A stretch of 5,205 bases of DNA, taken from Methylovulum sp. Its GTDB lineage: Bacteria; Pseudomonadota; Gammaproteobacteria; Methylococcales; Methylomonadaceae. Positions 4,943 to 5,205 of the stretch are shown piece by piece. Made by a program: the position numbers and the translations under genes. How positions within the stretch are numbered: the stretch's first letter is position 1; every line of letters begins with the position of its first letter. The stretch lies in the NCBI GenBank assembly GCA_004299465.1, contig SCST01000746.1, positions 1 through 5,205 on the forward strand, given 5' to 3'. The notes under the pieces are model-generated. The model was not told the DNA's origin, did not search any database, and saw only the letters and a list, made by a program, of their open reading frames with translations.

Positions 4943-5205
4943 ATGCAATTTATCCCAGCGCTGTTGCCAAGTTTAATCGAAGGCATAGCCGATATTATCG
5001 AAAAAAATGCTGAAGAAGTCACTGCACTGGATCAGGCTATCGGCGACGGCGACCATGTTATCAATTTACAGCGTGGCATTCATGCGCTGATGGCGCAACG
5101 CGCTGAGCTTGCCAAGCTCGATTGGGCGGCGGCTTGGCAGAAAATCGGTATGACGCTGATGTCGACTGTGGGCGGTGCGTCAGGTTCTTTGTTCGGCACC
5201 TTGTT
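4943..5205 (+). CDS. dhaL: Dihydroxyacetone kinase subunit L (DhaL/DAK2 domain), N-terminal part (partial at window edge)
   Basis: The frame is open from ATG 4943 to the window edge, 87 codons, preceded by AGGA at 4932-4935 with a 7-base spacer. LDQAIGDGDHVINLQRG (29-45) is the DhaL nucleotide/metal loop: Asp30, Asp35 and Asp37 take the positions of the three Mg-binding aspartates known in E. coli DhaL. IGMTLMSTVGGASGSLFGTL (68-87) is the second hallmark, the Ser/Thr-rich phosphate-contacting loop. In the family this subunit carries bound ADP/ATP and passes phosphate to dihydroxyacetone held by DhaK, from ATP or from the PTS protein DhaM. The GDGDHG glycine is Val39 here. No dhaK precedes it; the upstream neighbour is a DUF1345 gene, so DhaK may lie downstream, be fused after this domain, or be absent. 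The DPGDKT-type C-terminal half is outside the window. Confidence 0.9.
   Translation, partial: MQFIPALLPSLIEGIADIIEKNAEEVTALDQAIGDGDHVINLQRGIHALMAQRAELAKLDWAAAWQKIGMTLMSTVGGASGSLFGTL

Noticed and set aside
4840..5022. 60-codon minus-strand frame opposite the dhaL-type start
   Set aside because: It lies antisense to the conserved DhaL N-terminus, which is supported by a good ribosome binding site and the GDGDH motif.
1..5205. CRISPR array, tRNA/rRNA gene, toxin-antitoxin or phage-defence system
   Set aside because: No regularly spaced repeats, no cloverleaf-like or rRNA-like stretch, and all sizeable coding regions are accounted for by metabolic, membrane and GSCFA/SGNH-type genes.

Overview
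The window reads as ordinary chromosome of a Gram-negative proteobacterium, most likely a gammaproteobacterium. Three things suggest this: the bacterial Zwf/Pgl pair, a DUF1345-type inner-membrane protein, and a GSCFA protein of the long proteobacterial form. A type I methanotroph (Methylococcales) is my best guess from general familiarity with such Zwf sequences and with short GTAAC-ended repeats. I could not test that, and nothing in the window is diagnostic for methane oxidation.

Layout. Positions 1-1297 (minus strand) hold two translationally coupled genes: a complete GSCFA-domain protein and, overlapping its stop by ATGA, the first 77 codons of a second protein with an SGNH-hydrolase-like start (motif LGNSHAG), cut off by the window edge. 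Positions 1298-1516 are non-coding and contain a 120-bp miniature inverted-repeat element (1341-1460) flanked by a perfect 8-bp direct repeat. Positions 1517-3682 (minus) are a compact zwf-pgl operon: glucose-6-phosphate dehydrogenase, whose stop codon directly abuts the start of 6-phosphogluconolactonase. Positions 3683-4132 are a divergent intergenic region with a plausible zwf promoter and three inverted repeats but no credible gene. Positions 4133-4792 (plus) encode a DUF1345 membrane protein. From 4943 to the right edge (plus) lies the start of a dhaL-type gene, the phosphoryl-transfer subunit of dihydroxyacetone kinase, also cut off.

How it fits together. Zwf and Pgl perform the two first steps of the oxidative pentose-phosphate / Entner-Doudoroff route: glucose-6-phosphate to 6-phosphogluconolactone with NAD(P)H formation, then hydrolysis to 6-phosphogluconate. 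DhaL belongs to triose (dihydroxyacetone) phosphorylation, so both flanks of the divergent region touch central sugar metabolism, although on opposite strands. The GSCFA/SGNH pair is probably a separate function; such proteins are suspected to act on acyl groups of surface polysaccharides, but nothing here shows the substrate.

I did not find a convincing new multi-gene system. The items most worth a second look are the miniature element with its target duplication, the unlabelled second SGNH-like gene coupled to the GSCFA gene, and the inverted repeats in the zwf/DUF1345 divergent region.
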